From Candolleomyces eurysporus (Eukaryota; Basidiomycota; Agaricomycetes; Agaricales; Psathyrellaceae), in NCBI GenBank assembly GCA_027579435.1, contig JANBPK010000708.1, positions 62,001 through 126,000 of the forward strand: a stretch of 64,000 bases of DNA, read 5' to 3'. Of this stretch, positions 31,914-44,122 are shown piece after piece. Each line of letters opens with the position of its first letter. Position 1 is the stretch's first letter. A model generated the notes under the pieces. It was not told where the DNA came from. It ran no database searches and saw nothing but the letters and a program-made list of their open reading frames with translations. The position numbers and the translations under genes are program-made.

Positions 31914-34900
31914 CTACATCGCCCAGGGATCTTCATAATCTGGCGCCCCGAATGGTAGATACGATGGTGGGGATTCAGTCGCAGAGGCTGGGGAACGCTG
32001 TCCCATATGGCTAGAAGACGGCTGCGAAAATTGAGGACGAGGGGTACGAGGAGACGATGCTATCGAGCTGCGGGATTGCCGGCCGATCGTCGCAGTTCGT
32101 ACATCCTCTTCCTCCGTCATCTCATATGTATCTTCCCACTCCTGAGAATCGTCTGGAGCTTGCTCTGGCTCTGGAGGACTTGGCGGGACAAATGGGAGAA
32201 TAGCTTGCGAAGAAGGGGACCTTCGAGAGGGAGGTGAGGGAACAGGAGCACTTGCGGATGCTCGGAGCGGTAACGGTGATTGGGCCGGTCTGTTTCTTGG
32301 GGAATGGCCAATCGAAGAGTCAGGCCAGTTCCGTTGTCTCCTGTCGATCCGGGGGGTCGAGTTGAAACGCCTTCTTGTGTCGGGAGGAAGATCCGGCATT
32401 GACTGAGGGAAGCGCGATGAACTCGTAGAGGCAACGTTCCTTTCTCTCCCTTTCTCTGGCCCCGTGCGAGATGGTCGTGATTGCCCTGGAATGGAGGTTA
32501 GTTTTATTATGTCGGTTCAAACTCGGGCAGACGCGTACTATTTGCCTGGGAGTTATCGCGATGTTCATTAGCACGGCCTGATTGATAGCGTGTAGGGCTG
32601 GAATTCCAATCTCTCTTGCCTCTACCTTCTGGGGTTTGGAAAGTACCGGCGCCTCGAGTCCTATTATCCTTCCTCACACCTGCACGCGCCTCTATGCCTC
32701 TTGACCTGGGTCGATGATGGTTGGCTTGTTGGTGAGGCGAGTGAGGAGGTCCAGGCATAAGATACCTTTTCGGCGATTGTTTCTGTGCCTCTTCTGTTCG
32801 CGAATGGGAGTGCCGGGAGGGTTGAGGGTTGATCACAGGAGTTGGAGGTCGGTCATAGATGACTCGATGAGGTGACGGTGGCCTGGGATCCGGCTCGGAG
32901 TACCTTCGAGGAGGAGCGTAGGGCCTTGGACGAGATGACTGGCCAGTGAATGATTTGTTTGTAGGCACCCTTTCGGGGTTTTGCCTGTCTCGGAATTGTG
33001 GCTTGAGCTGACGGAAGCCGCGTAGCGGTGGGCCAAATCGATCCGGATGGCTGGCCTGCTGATTCATCTGCGTCGATTTTTGGGTGTTAGGAACGCAACT
33101 TGAGGAAGGGAAGAGGTGTCAATATACTAACCTNGGGGGGGCGGCATATGCACTGCGACGGAGATATTGATTGGTCTGGGAATTCCTAGTTCACTGAGAC
33201 CGGATATTCCGTGCGATTCACCTTGTCCATTTAATCCATCGTTCAGACCGTTCGCAACAGCAGCGTTGTTTATGACCGACGCAAGGTCTATCGCAGCCGC
33301 AGAGCTGTAACTGGCAGAGCCGTAACTGGCAGAGACGACGGGCTGAGGGGGAAATTGGCCCTTTGAAGTTCTCGTTTCCCCGGATGCGTTCTCGAAAGTG
33401 ATCGTCAAGCCGGTCTTGAGGGTACGTTTCAAAAGCGACGGGGACGAGGCTGGTACAGGTTGTGTCGAAGGAGCAGTTTGTGTCAAAGGAGCAGTTGATG
33501 GTTTAGCAGCCGATGAATTAACAGTCGATGATTCATCCTGATTCTCAGGAATCCTCGAGTCTGACCGCATAATCACGTCNGAGGATATCTGCTGTTGGTG
33601 TTCCCGGGAAGGGAAGGGAAGGGTATCCCTACGTGTCGTAGTTTCAGAGGCTGGGCTCGTACTCAGGAACCAGTTCGAAGGCNTATTTGCAGGGTTGGCA
33701 TCAGATTGACTGTCGCATTCAGACGGAGTTGAGGGAGACAGGGGCGGGGTCTCAGGAACGACCATCTCCTCCATTCTGGGCTTCTTCTTCACTGGCTTTT
33801 GAGCCGATTTCTGCTGTACCGGTGGCGGGGAAGGGGACGATGATACGGTGGGTGAACGACTGTGAGAGGAGGAGGGATACCTATCGACTGCTTTCCGTTT
33901 TTGTAGCTTCCTCCCTCGCATCGGTTCATCCACATTCTCTGGTGAATCTTCTTCTAGTCCATGGGCATTCTGGATTGCTTTTATCATTTCTGAGGCATAG
34001 TTAGCCTCCAACTCAGCGGANGTTAGTCCAGGTGGACGACCACGCTTAGAGGTTGAGGNGCTGACGCTAGCAATTTGCTTCTCCTTCNCGAACGTCGACA
34101 TCGCATGGTCCCTGCGACCACCCTCTGAGGAACGCTCCACAGCCCTNCGCTTTCCCTTNTTGTCTGCAAGCTTCAATGCACCGACTTCCTCTGTGGGAGC
34201 CATCGCCGGGGCAGCTCCGAATACTCTCTGCTTTCCCCTCTTGNCGGCGGGCTTCACCACAAAATTGTCATCTGAAGAGAGCTCGCTTTCACTGGTGACA
34301 TCTTCNTTGATAGTTGCGCGGTTGACTCTGGAAGATGATGNTCGTTCGGGTCCATTGACCAGTGCGCTCGCATTTTCTTTTCTGGCGTCTGCAACCGGAA
34401 CGAAGTTCTTCAATGGCTTAGAAGGCCCTGNCCGCCCCGCCACAGACACACCCAATCGCTTCACTTTCCGATCCTTGACTGTATAAGGGCCATTGCTAGC
34501 AAGAGCTTGACGATTTTTCATCTTGATGGCGTCTTTCCCTTGCACCGCCGAGAAATCGGACGCTGGGCCGCTGCTTTTCCGGCGTTCGGGAACGGCGACA
34601 TAGTCCATAAGCTGGCCTATGGGCTTGCGTTTCTTGGTAGGAGGTTGGAGTTTGGACTCTTTGGTGNCGTCATCACCGAGNGTCAGACCCAAGCTATCAA
34701 CACGTCTGATCGAATCTACAGCCATTTCAACATCATCGACTGTGTCTTGTTCGTCTGGTAATGGAACCACAGTTGATGGACAAGGGGTCAACGTCGATGC
34801 AAGCGATCCAGCAGCGAGTTCCTCGAAAATGTCGCTTTCCGCGTCTGATTCTTCAACGACCTTGGAAAATAAGGTGAATTTCNTAGACATTCAATAGAAA

Positions 34901-37333
34901 AGGGAGCGACATACCTCTTCATCACAATCTTGAATCCTCTCATCGTAGAATCCAGGCAACGACAGGTAAAAAACAACTGGGCGGCACACATCATGTGAAG
35001 CCGCAAGATAGGTCCGCAAAACTGAGACCAGAGAGGGATCTGGAGTGTCCCCACGTTTTTGACATTTCTTGGCTTCAGGTAGCAGCTCGCCGTACGATTT
35101 TTTCTGTTGTTGNTGTAGGCGATGATATTTCCCATGCTCCTTGCCGTTCGGGTAATCTGGCAGAGCTATCGAGGAATGCNTCTTGGAGTTCAAGAGAAGA
35201 TGCTCGTAGCACCGGGAGTGGTGGCATTCGTTGCAATTCAGTGCCTCCTTGGGGAGTTTGTCTTGATCCAATTTGCAGATCANTTCACCCTTGAAGNATG
35301 GGAGTTGGGTTTCAGCGCGAAAGGAGGGTTTAAAGGGTAAATCCTACCTTCCTACTGGTTCTGCGTTTTCGTAACAGACACGCTGCGTAGAAAATAGAGC
35401 CACGTTGCAAGCTAGGCGTCCAAGGAGTCAATTCATGNCCGTAGGCTTTCAAAACTTCAACAGCGGCGTGTCGAACATTCATGAGTTTGAGGAAGGAGAA
35501 CATTTGCTTTGGCTCCATGGTGACGCAGCGACAACTGCGCCCTTCGACATAACATGAAGGGCAAATAGCGTAGCCTTCACAGCCGCGGGGTCCGCCTCCA
35601 GAAGGAATGCACTTTGAGCACTCGAAGAAGCTTTGGAATATGTCGCACCCGCAGAAGTCACAGANGATGTGACGCTCGGTTTCCGCTCCTGCGTCGTTTT
35701 CTTCACCGTCAGTGTCAATGTCAAGTCGGGTCATTGACTTGCATTCCCGGGAGTACTCTTCAGCNAGAATATGAGTAAAGACTGANGTGAGAGTGGCCAG
35801 GCTTTGAGATTTGCGAAGGTCGCGTGGGACATTCCCTGAGTCTATTTCGAAACCGTCAGAANGCGTAGAAAGCGNGGAGGGCATTTAACTACCTTTGAGC
35901 GCGTCNTCGAGTTCCTTCGTTTGCTTTTGCACGGACAGATATACTGTGTTCTTGACGCGATACGTTTCGAACCGACACACCCTACAGGTGGCATGATTAG
36001 TCATAACCAAATAGATCCTCAGCTTAAACACAGTACCTCTGGTATAGAGGAAGCTCGTGATACACGGCCGTAGTCAGCCCCTTCAGAGACATTCGAGACC
36101 AAGACGTTTTGAGAGTNATACCACCAAAATTCACGACNTGATGGCAGCTTCGCGGNGGGACGAGGACGAGATCTCCGAGTACCTGCTTCCCAACGAATAC
36201 GTCGAATGGGGCGTCCTTCAGCTCGTCGAGGGTGATGACATGAGTTTCATGATCAAGCTCTTGCCCCAATTTCTTATGAAAGTATTCACCNACAACGGGA
36301 GCGTCACAGCCTCTGGTCATGAACCAGTACGAAGCCCCGTCGTTCTCCGTATAACACATTAAATTGTGGCCAGAGGAGGCACAGAGGTCTTTGTGCGCCG
36401 CGGTGAACGTGTCCCCAATNCCTATGTAACACATGAGAGTCTCGACTTGGGTCTGCAAGTAAAGNGTTCAAGATCACAATCAAANGTGAGGAAGTATGGT
36501 GGACACTGACCGCCTCTGGTCGGTAACGGAAATAGTCTTGAGGACCATTCAAAAGAAGAGAAGAAGGGATGGCATTCTTTGTTTCGATCCACTCTTTCCA
36601 CTGTGGAGGGCATTCTGCATCTTTGCCGTACATTCGAGTGGTCTCTGCCAGGGCGTCAATCACAGATGGCGGTGGTTAACAGCACCGACCTCACCATTGT
36701 CAGCCACGCAAGGAGGAGCCGCGCGAGATTTAGCGATGAATTCGTCAAGACGCCATGTCGTGTCCTTCAAGTCGTGGACGTTTCTGACGTGGATGTCTTC
36801 TAGAAGCTAGGTCAGAGTGGCACGGCACAAGATCAAGGGAAGGACATACCCCTCCCGCAATGTTTCTGGAAGAAATCCAAGCTGAACAAATCCTTCCGCC
36901 ATTCCTCGTGCTCATGCCATCCTTCTACGATCAAAGGGATCCCATCCTCTTCGTAGCGCCTAATAGCCTTCTGAATGTCTGCTTCAGGTGCCGTGGCTTT
37001 GATCCTTTCGATAGGTCGAAACCGTTCACCGTGTCGAAGAACGGATTCGTAGCTCCAGCCCTTTGTTGATATAGCAGGAGTTTGTGGGCTTCTCATCGTC
37101 GATCGTACACTTGTGGGTTCATTGGTTCTACTGTTGCTGTCGTCGTTGGACAAATCGCGTCTTGATGCAGCAAGGTCGCGGCGCGCCGATACATTGGCTT
37201 TGGTCCCACGCTCGGCGGCCATTCCCTGGCACTCATCGCAGTCCTTCGACAGAGCCCTTGGGTCTCGATGTCGCTTTGGTTGGGTGGGGCTGCCCCAGCT
37301 GGGAGGGCTCTCCATGGTACGCTTGCGAGACAT
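31914..37333 (-). CDS. JmjC-domain dioxygenase with Cys-rich region and long tail
   Basis: Large nuclear-type protein, about 1,641 residues. Minus-strand exons are 37333-36850, 36799-36695, 36644-36511, 36452-36037, 35981-35893, 35841-35348, 35289-34915, 34860-33132, 33067-32539 and 32485-31914. The JmjC fold (exons 3-5) shows the Fe(II) ligands HKD in FTAAHKDLCASSGHN and a distal His in PRSCHQVVNFGG, with TLKTSWSRM beyond. After it comes a Cys cluster (CDFCGCDIF..CSKC..C..CPSCYVEGRSCRC) reminiscent of KDM3-type zinc fingers but placed after the JmjC domain, then CNECHHSRC. The last half is basic, Ser/Pro-rich and probably disordered, with an AT-hook-like RGRPPG. Between exons 8 and 9 the phase is off by one beside a G7-N run; dropping one base restores it. 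Histone demethylation is plausible but unproven. Confidence 0.82.
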
Positions 37334-37676
37334 GATGGTTGCGCTACACGAGGCCTATTGACATTTGTGAATTGTATATATGTGAAGCTTCGACAGATGG
37401 TGTGCACTGTCAAACAATACGAAGAACCCCAACACGTTGCATTCTAGGGGTAATCGATGGGCCCAAGATAGGCATATGGGCGCTCAGATCCATAGATAAG
37501 CGCTGGTAACAAGCCAATGCGCGACTTCCACTCCAACTCTCCCAGCTCTCCAGGTCGGGTCCTGGGAATTTCCGACTTGCGTCCGCTTCTCTCTTGCTCC
37601 CTACAATCACCGCCGAGATACGATTCACTCCTATCAGCTCCCATCGCCAATAGACGCCCAGGTTCACAGCAATACG
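37334..37676. promoter_or_regulatory. Divergent promoter region, JmjC gene and RING gene
   Basis: 343 nt between two start codons that face away from each other. A TATATA stretch near 37374-37382 is the only clear core-promoter-like word. Confidence 0.35.
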
Positions 37677-39358
37677 ATGTCGCAGGTTTCTCTCAACCAG
37701 CCAGACCCTGAGGCCGACTTCTGGGAATTCATCGCTTGCGGGAAATGCTACCTTCCCTACTCAACGGAGAACGCATTGACGATACCTTTCTGGCTGACGG
37801 AATGTGGGCATATCGTGTGCAATAATCATCTTAGTGTGTTCTCTTCTGATCTCGGATTCAAATACTTGATGCGAGGCTGTGGTCTTTGAATTCATTAAAA
37901 TTNCCGAAAATCTGGAACGTTCGCACTGGAATGACTAGACCCCGACCAAAGCTGCGCCTGCTGTGGTTCTTCGAGTATCCAAGTGGCTGCTCTACAACGA
38001 CAGGTTAGCGCATGGCGATGTGGAGTATGACAACAGCAATGTTCAAACCTTACTCGGTATACAGATGGATGCACCTATGTCGGAATGGTTCTGTTCAATC
38101 CCTGTGGCTCTGGACACTATAGCATTTGCAGCGAAGGTCTTTTTAGCGTTCTTTATCCCGCCTTGAACTGCNTCTCAACTGCTGCATCTCTATGACCGAA
38201 AGTTTCAACAAGAAACGATGGCCGGGCAAATTCGATATCTCCAGACCCGACAACAACAATACCGAAACTTGATAGAACGGATGAAGCGAGATAATGCTGA
38301 ACTGCGAAAGTAAACGCTACTCCGCTCCAAGATCATCTAGCCTTCAGTTCGCTGATTGGCNCTCTGTCTATATACTGCCCGTCTGTCTGCAGGATGAACG
38401 ATTCTCTGACCAGAGAAAATGAAGAGCTGAGGCAGCATATGAATGCGAACTCTCACTCTCGTTACACCTCGATTGATCATCAAGAGCCTGCCGACTTTAC
38501 GAACCCTCACAACAAAAGGCCCATGCTTGCGACATCTTACCAGTATTATTGCTTTTTCCGGTTGATATGACCACTCTCTGAACTAAGCTATCCCTGTTCC
38601 AGGTATCCTCAGGATATTGGCCAGCACGTTGGNTCCAGTCCACATATGGTAACGACCCCTATCGGACCCAGCAGAATAACTCTGCCTGCTGGTCACCAGG
38701 CGCCAACATTATCGGCTGAAAAGCAAAGGCAGGCAGGAAAAAAGAATTTTATGCCTTCATTGTCCAACGTTCCTCGAAGCCGACCTGCTTCTAGCCGCCA
38801 ATTGCAGTAAGCATTTACGCTGTCGCAAAGGTTCGATCGAGTACTGACTGATTCACTGTGTCGTTTAGACAATATGCATTTGTACCTCCAGACACAGCCC
38901 AAGTCAAGGCCCCGATGTTATCCAGAGCTCGATCCTCAAGTTTAAAGCATTTCCAACGAAGCAATCATGGTGATGAATCCGATCCCCGGCCTGGCATAGC
39001 AGCAGCAGCTACAGGCAAATGGCTCGAGAGAGAAGATACCACCCAGCAATCACAGCAGCCGATCACGGGACATCCACCTTTATCAAAGTTCAGGCCAGCG
39101 CTGCCTTCTGGTAGAGGCAACGCCCTTGCAAGCCGTGCACCGACTATGCAGAGAGCCATGGGACCGCCTCCGACGCCTCGGCAACCTGGAGTGGCAGGAA
39201 ATTCGACCCAGAGTATCCAGGCCCCTACCAATCGACGTTTCGTATCTGCTTCGACCAACACTGCTCAAAAAACCCAGCAAGGGCCTGCAGGGCAGCATGT
39301 TCGTCAGTTAGGTGGGAGTGGTCAGAGGATGCCGTTTGTACCGGGGAACCCGAGATAG
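37677..39358 (+). CDS. RING-finger coiled-coil protein, Zip3/HEI10-like
   Basis: 414 residues in seven exons (37677-37833, 37939-38003, 38065-38136, 38203-38309, 38393-38542, 38603-38806, 38869-39358), all phases consistent. An N-terminal RING (CGKC..LTECGHIVCNNHL, then SCACCGS) is followed by a coiled coil (QQETMAGQIRYLQTRQQQYRNL..MKRDNAELRKMNDSLTRENEELRQHM). A long basic Ser/Pro/Gln-rich tail ends GQRMPFVPGNPR. This order, RING-coiled coil-Ser/Arg-rich tail, is that of the Zip3/RNF212/HEI10 family of SUMO or ubiquitin ligases that mark meiotic crossover sites. The assignment rests on architecture and the RING spacing rather than a unique motif. It is divergently paired with the JmjC gene. 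Confidence 0.8.
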
Positions 39359-39736
39359 AGCGCTTCGTCTTGGCGGCTTGGTTGGATATTGCCCTTGAGA
39401 ATGTCTCATGGGACAGTAGATCGGATTTTACCCTCTTTTTTCCTCCCTGAAACGTAGTTGTTCTCCGGTTGTCCTAGGATATAATATCGGCCTGTCTCCA
39501 TTCCAACCACTGGCAGTGTTGTGTCGAGCGTGTGACTTCCCGCAAAGGCAATTAGGTCGTCATAGCCTCTTGTCTGCGCAGACTCAAGCGCGGCGCTTCA
39601 CCGCCTCAATAAGCAGTTTCTCCCTTCCTACCACCACCACCTCCCTTGTTAGGCTCCTTTTGAATCGACACTCTTAAACCTCTTCATCGGCCACTGGGAA
39701 ACCCTTTGCGTCTATCGATCGTTGTGTCTATCGATC
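39359..39736. other. Intergenic stretch
   Basis: About 380 nt, no gene. The last 60 nt before the LEA2 gene are pyrimidine-rich with two copies of GTGTCTATCGATC or close variants just before the start codon. Confidence 0.5.
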
Positions 39737-41448
39737 ATGGCGTCTTACAACGATCCATACTCCAACTCCCGGTATCAGGATACGACGGGCTACAATGCCC
39801 AATACTACTCGAATCAGCCCTACGATACGGGTCCAACATACGATCCTTACAGTCAAACCGTTCCTTATAATCACCCTAATAATGTAAGGTTCGATGACAG
39901 CCAAGNTGACGTACGGAAGGACGAAACAGCGCCGACACCGCCCAGCAAAGACGAGTACGACAATACGGGTACCGGTCCTACTCGATACCGGAGCACAAAG
40001 TCGACTTCAAGCGGTTTATCGAAGAAAAGCTCGCTCAAGGTGGCCGTTACCCCTGTACGGAAACATTGGAATGGATTCGAGCATGGGGAGTTTACCCCGA
40101 CGGTCTCGAGGTGAGTGACAAATCATATTATCTTGTCCATGATGGCCGTCTTACTCCTTGTCGTCCTGACATGCTTTTGATCTTGTGTTTACCGGCGGAA
40201 AACGAAATTGTTGTTTCGTGACGCCTGTCTATGGCACCTTCACCCTATCCACCACTACCTCACGGTGCCGCTACCGCTACCGCNGCCTCGCCTGGTCATT
40301 ATGGGGTTCCACCCTCTTTGCCCCACCATCCCTATGGACCCAGGAAAACCACACGAGGACTGAAGGAGTATCGATTCGATTCTAGAGGAAACCTTTGGAC
40401 NAAGGTGCCACTTCTCCACCGAACCTCATGGCAAATGGCCGACACTGACAATCTCCTTTCACCTTCAGGGCGGTCGAGGGAGATGTATTGGGCGGTTCTT
40501 CTGCTGCACGTTGATGATCACTATCCTTGTTATCGTCAGCGTCATCCTGTCCTTAGCTTTGGTGCGTTGCCGGCCTCGAGTGCCCGTGCCCCCTCNTGTG
40601 TGCTGACCTATTTTGGATACGTTATGCAATTACAGTGGGTTCGCCCTCCCGCCATCGCAATAGGNGATGTTATCACGCAAAACACNACGGGGAGCTTGGT
40701 GCGTTGGTTCAGTNCAANNTCAATGAGCCATGTTCCTGACTTCCTTTACTAGTCCTCAGCGGATGGCCTCGCGATTAACTTGAGCGTCAATATAACGTGC
40801 GTCNAAATTTGTATTAAGGCAGTGCAGTCGNCCCTAAGCCCACCTATTCCTCACGAACAGCGTCAACAACCCCAATTATTTCTCGGTAGACTTTTCGAGG
40901 ATTAAGGCGGAGGTGAGTTCGCCGTTTGCACCACACCATTGCGCAGCCCGCAGCAACAGCCCACAAGTTCGCTTACCCTGGCTCCTCCGTGTCTAGATCT
41001 TTTACCCCATTAANGACCTTCCTATGGGTGGAGGCGAAGCGAACGATATCAACTTTAAATCTGGCACNGAGACCTCATTCACCTTCCCCTTCTCCTTGAG
41101 GTACAGGAGCTCCGATGACCCTGGTAATCAGGTCTTCATCGATTTGGGAACGAAGTGTGGTTTGGGAGGCGGACCGAGGAGTGATATTACAGTCAAATAT
41201 AGGATCACGGTATGTTCGCATCTTTTTGCTACATCTGCCTTCTGAGCTGATGGGCGTGTTTTTCATCCTTCAAGCTTGGTATCCGGTTCTTGCTAGTTGT
41301 AATATCGCCTGTGATCGAGAATACGTTCAGGTTTGCTTGTCCGTCGAGTATCGCTGGAGGCGTAAGTGTTTTCATTCCCTTACGTATCTCGAGGCAAGCG
41401 GCTGACCATTGTCCACAGGGCATTCTATCAGGGACAACTGGCTCATAG
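39737..41448 (+). CDS. LEA2-domain single-pass membrane protein
   Basis: 338 residues as modelled (exons 39737-40110, 40344-40404, 40469-40561, 40636-40698, 40753-40796, 40861-40912, 40997-41209, 41275-41361, 41419-41448). The cytosolic N-terminus is Tyr/Asn/Pro-rich (SNSRYQDTTGYNAQYY), followed by EYRFDSRGNLWTK and GGRGRCIGRFFCC. One transmembrane helix follows (TLMITILVIVSVILSLAL). The lumenal part is a LEA2/WHy-type beta sandwich (AINLSVNITVNNPNYFSVDFSRIKAE and IFYPI.DLPMGGG, VFIDLGTKCG), as in fungal proteins related to plant NHL/LEA-14 proteins. The first intron (40111-40343) is 233 nt, far longer than the rest. Its second half reads in frame as a Pro-rich segment with no usable AG before it, so an additional exon is possible. 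Confidence 0.82.
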
Positions 41449-41933
41449 ATAGATAGATTGTTCGTTGCTAATGCGAGCACTGGCTATGATTACCAACCGA
41501 CCTCACCGCCGATTTGACGATTGATCTGTATTAGTATCATTGGATACATTATGTCTTGGGATTCGAATATCTGCACGGACTTTTTAATCTTTCATTCAAT
41601 TGACCTTTTTTTTACTGCTCTTTCTTGAACATCTACTCAGACTACTGCACTGTTGCTAGTACGTCTGCTACTATCTCCACGTATTACTGCATTGGGCTAC
41701 ATATAAGACTTGATGAGCGTCCGGAGCATTCGGTCATGTTCTCATTGACGTTTGGAGCAGCGGATGATATCATCGATGGACGAGGAAACCGATAAGATTT
41801 AAAGCTGTGGCTTCATTAAATGGTCGTGTCATTTCCACTGTCTTCTGCTGTCAGGACTCCCAGGACGACTTTCCCGACTTTAAGCACGGCCATCGATAAG
41901 AGCTATCCTCCAAGGCTTGAATAGTTGATCTTG
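41449..41933. other. Intergenic stretch
   Basis: About 485 nt with no gene seen, AT-richer than its flanks. It holds the LEA2 3' UTR and the DUF726 promoter. Confidence 0.5.
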
Positions 41934-43986
41934 ATGTCGACTCCAAACCCTAGCCTTGCTCCCTCGGACCCCCCTGGGGCGACGACCACCAGTTTAGACA
42001 AGATCACACCTCCCAAGAACCTCGGTAAACAGGAGAAAAAGGCCGTGTTTGAATACATCTTTCGACAGCTCGCTAGGTTCAGAAATACAGCTAGCCTACA
42101 CGCCCAACTGGAGGTACAGCAGGAAGCTGTAGCAGCCGCTACTGCCAAGTCCGATGACACAGGGCCAGATACCAAAGTATCGGAAAGTCCTGAAAGTCAA
42201 GGCAGGAAAGCAGAATACGACGCAGCACTAACCCAATGGGCTCAAAACCTGTTGCGAAATGCTTGGGTGTGTGTAGAGGAAGATGAAGGTGAATTACAAT
42301 ACAATAAGTGTGCTGCCGACTGATTTACAAACGACAACAGCCAAATGCCCTGTCCTCGACGGCCACTACGACACCTCTATAAAGGACGTGGTCAGCCTCC
42401 TGCCCTCCCCAAACGACATCTCCCAGCTCCTCAACACCATTCTCTTCCTTCACATCACCACAACGAAACAATACTCCGCCTTGACAAGGGCGTTCCTTTT
42501 CCAAATAGTAGATCAGCTGAACCAGCTGCTTAGCCCTGAAGACCTTGAAGAACAAGAAGAGAAACGGGGCGATCCACCAGCAAAGATCCAGCTCAACGAA
42601 GACGACATATCCTGGACACTCAAGAACCCAGAAACAGCCCTCGAGCAAGCCCAGAAACAGGCAGACACAGTCGCAGCAGAACATGCCGCACGTTCAAAGA
42701 CTGTCCGCAACACCGCCGTAGGGCTAGGCGGAATTGCCGGCGGTATATTAGTAGGTATCACTGGGGGACTCGCAGCACCGCTCGTTGGAGCAGCTGTAGC
42801 AGCTATATTGGGAGTGTTTGGCATTGGAGGGACAATTTTAGGGTTGTTGACTACAGGGTTGGCAGGGTCTGGGGTCATCTGCGGTACCTTGTTTGGGGTT
42901 TATGGGGCNACAGTCGACTGCGGCGATGGTGGAGAAGCATACGAGAGAAGTAAGGGATTTGGCGATCGTTCCTGTGCGGAAAGGGGGTGGCGAGAGCAAA
43001 AGGGATAGTGGTGACGGTCAGCAGAAGGAGAAAGGTGACAATGAAGCGGCAGAGAAGGAGAAAGATGACAGTGAAGCGGCGGAGAAGGAGAAGGAAACGG
43101 GACTTAGGGATACACTTGCGGTGAGGCTCTGCATCAGCGGTTGGTTGAATGACAAGAAGGATGTCACTGCGCCATGGACCGTGTTTGAAGGAGATGACAC
43201 GTACGCGTTGCAGTGGGTGAGTCCGTCAAGGCATTTTAATGTCAGCCACATGTTGACACTTTTTATCTCAGGAAATAGAGGCATTGGAAGAACTGTCGAA
43301 TGCTCTCACGGCACTCATCCACGAAGAGGCATTCAAATATGTCAAAGGAGAGATCCTGAAGCGAACGTTCCTCGCTGCATTAATGGCTTCTATGGCACCG
43401 TTGGCGTTGCTGAAGATTGGGCAAATCATTGGTAAGTGTTGCCGAATGCTGATGAAGCCAGTCACGAATTGACGGATGAATTAACGCAGACAACCCATGG
43501 ATGAACGCAAGAGCACGCGGAATCAAAGCGGGAGCGGTCCTTGGCGACCTTCTTGCCCAGCGGGTGCTGGGAAACAGACCCGTGACGCTAGTAGGATATT
43601 CCTTGGGTTCACTGGTGATTTACGAGGCACTCCTAGAGCTGGCCTCCCGACCACCTGCAGAGACACTGGATCTAGTGCAAGACGTCTATCTTTTCGGAGC
43701 ACCAGTCCCAGCAGATCGAGATGAATGGGCCAAGATAAGGAGAGTCGTCGCAGGAAGGGTTGTAAACGGATACTCGGACAATGATTATGTCCTGGCAGTG
43801 CTATCGCGTGCGGCAGACGCGAGATGGAACGTGGCCGGCCTGGAGCCCGTCGATGTGAAGGGCGTCGAGAACGTCAGCTGCAGCGAGGTACAGGGACACA
43901 CTGCTTGGCGAGGGATGGTTGGGAAATACCTGGAGGTCTGCCATGCTCCAGGCACGGTGGAGGGCGCTTGGATTGAAAATCGTTAG
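41934..43986 (+). CDS. DUF726 (TMCO4-like) membrane alpha/beta hydrolase
   Basis: Family of TMCO4 in animals and YFL034W in yeast: membrane-associated proteins with a lipase-like fold. Exons 41934-42288, 42341-43216, 43272-43431 and 43490-43986 give about 628 residues. A helical N-terminus is followed by a Gly-rich double hydrophobic hairpin (GLGGIAGGILVGITGG.., AAVAAILGVFGIGGTILGLL) and YGAQSTAAMVEKHTREV. A Glu/Lys repeat comes next, in which (E/N)AAEKEK(D)D recurs. The hydrolase core has nucleophile motif GYSLGS in VTLVGYSLGSLVIY and a later NGYSDNDYVLAVL acid segment, then GHTAW with a candidate His. The N at 42909 breaks the frame; removing it joins ..GVYGA to QSTAAM, as the family requires. 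Confidence 0.88.
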
Positions 43987-44074
43987 TAATATGTTGTAAT
44001 AATAGCACGTGGTGTGACTAGGCTATTTTTGGTTATGATTTTCGCCCCTCCGCAGGTTGAAGTCGTCCCGTTTG

Positions 44075-44082
44075 GATATAAG
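44075..44082 (+). promoter_or_regulatory. TATA-like box of the YeeE-type gene
   Basis: GATATAAG about 41 nt upstream of the ATG at 44123. Confidence 0.3.
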
Positions 44083-44122
44083 AGGCTCAGGCTGCAACAA
44101 ATGATATCCATTTCGCTGTGAT

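Noticed and set aside
32507..33067. Separate gene starting at the ATG at 33067 on the minus strand
   Set aside because: The 64 nt before it form a good intron (GTTAGT, CCTAAC branch, GCAG) linking to the JmjC gene; the apparent frame break is one base beside a G7-N run.
40231..40752. Independent gene starting at the ATG at 40231
   Set aside because: The downstream sequence is clearly the middle of the LEA2 protein, whose N-terminus is encoded at 39737-40110.
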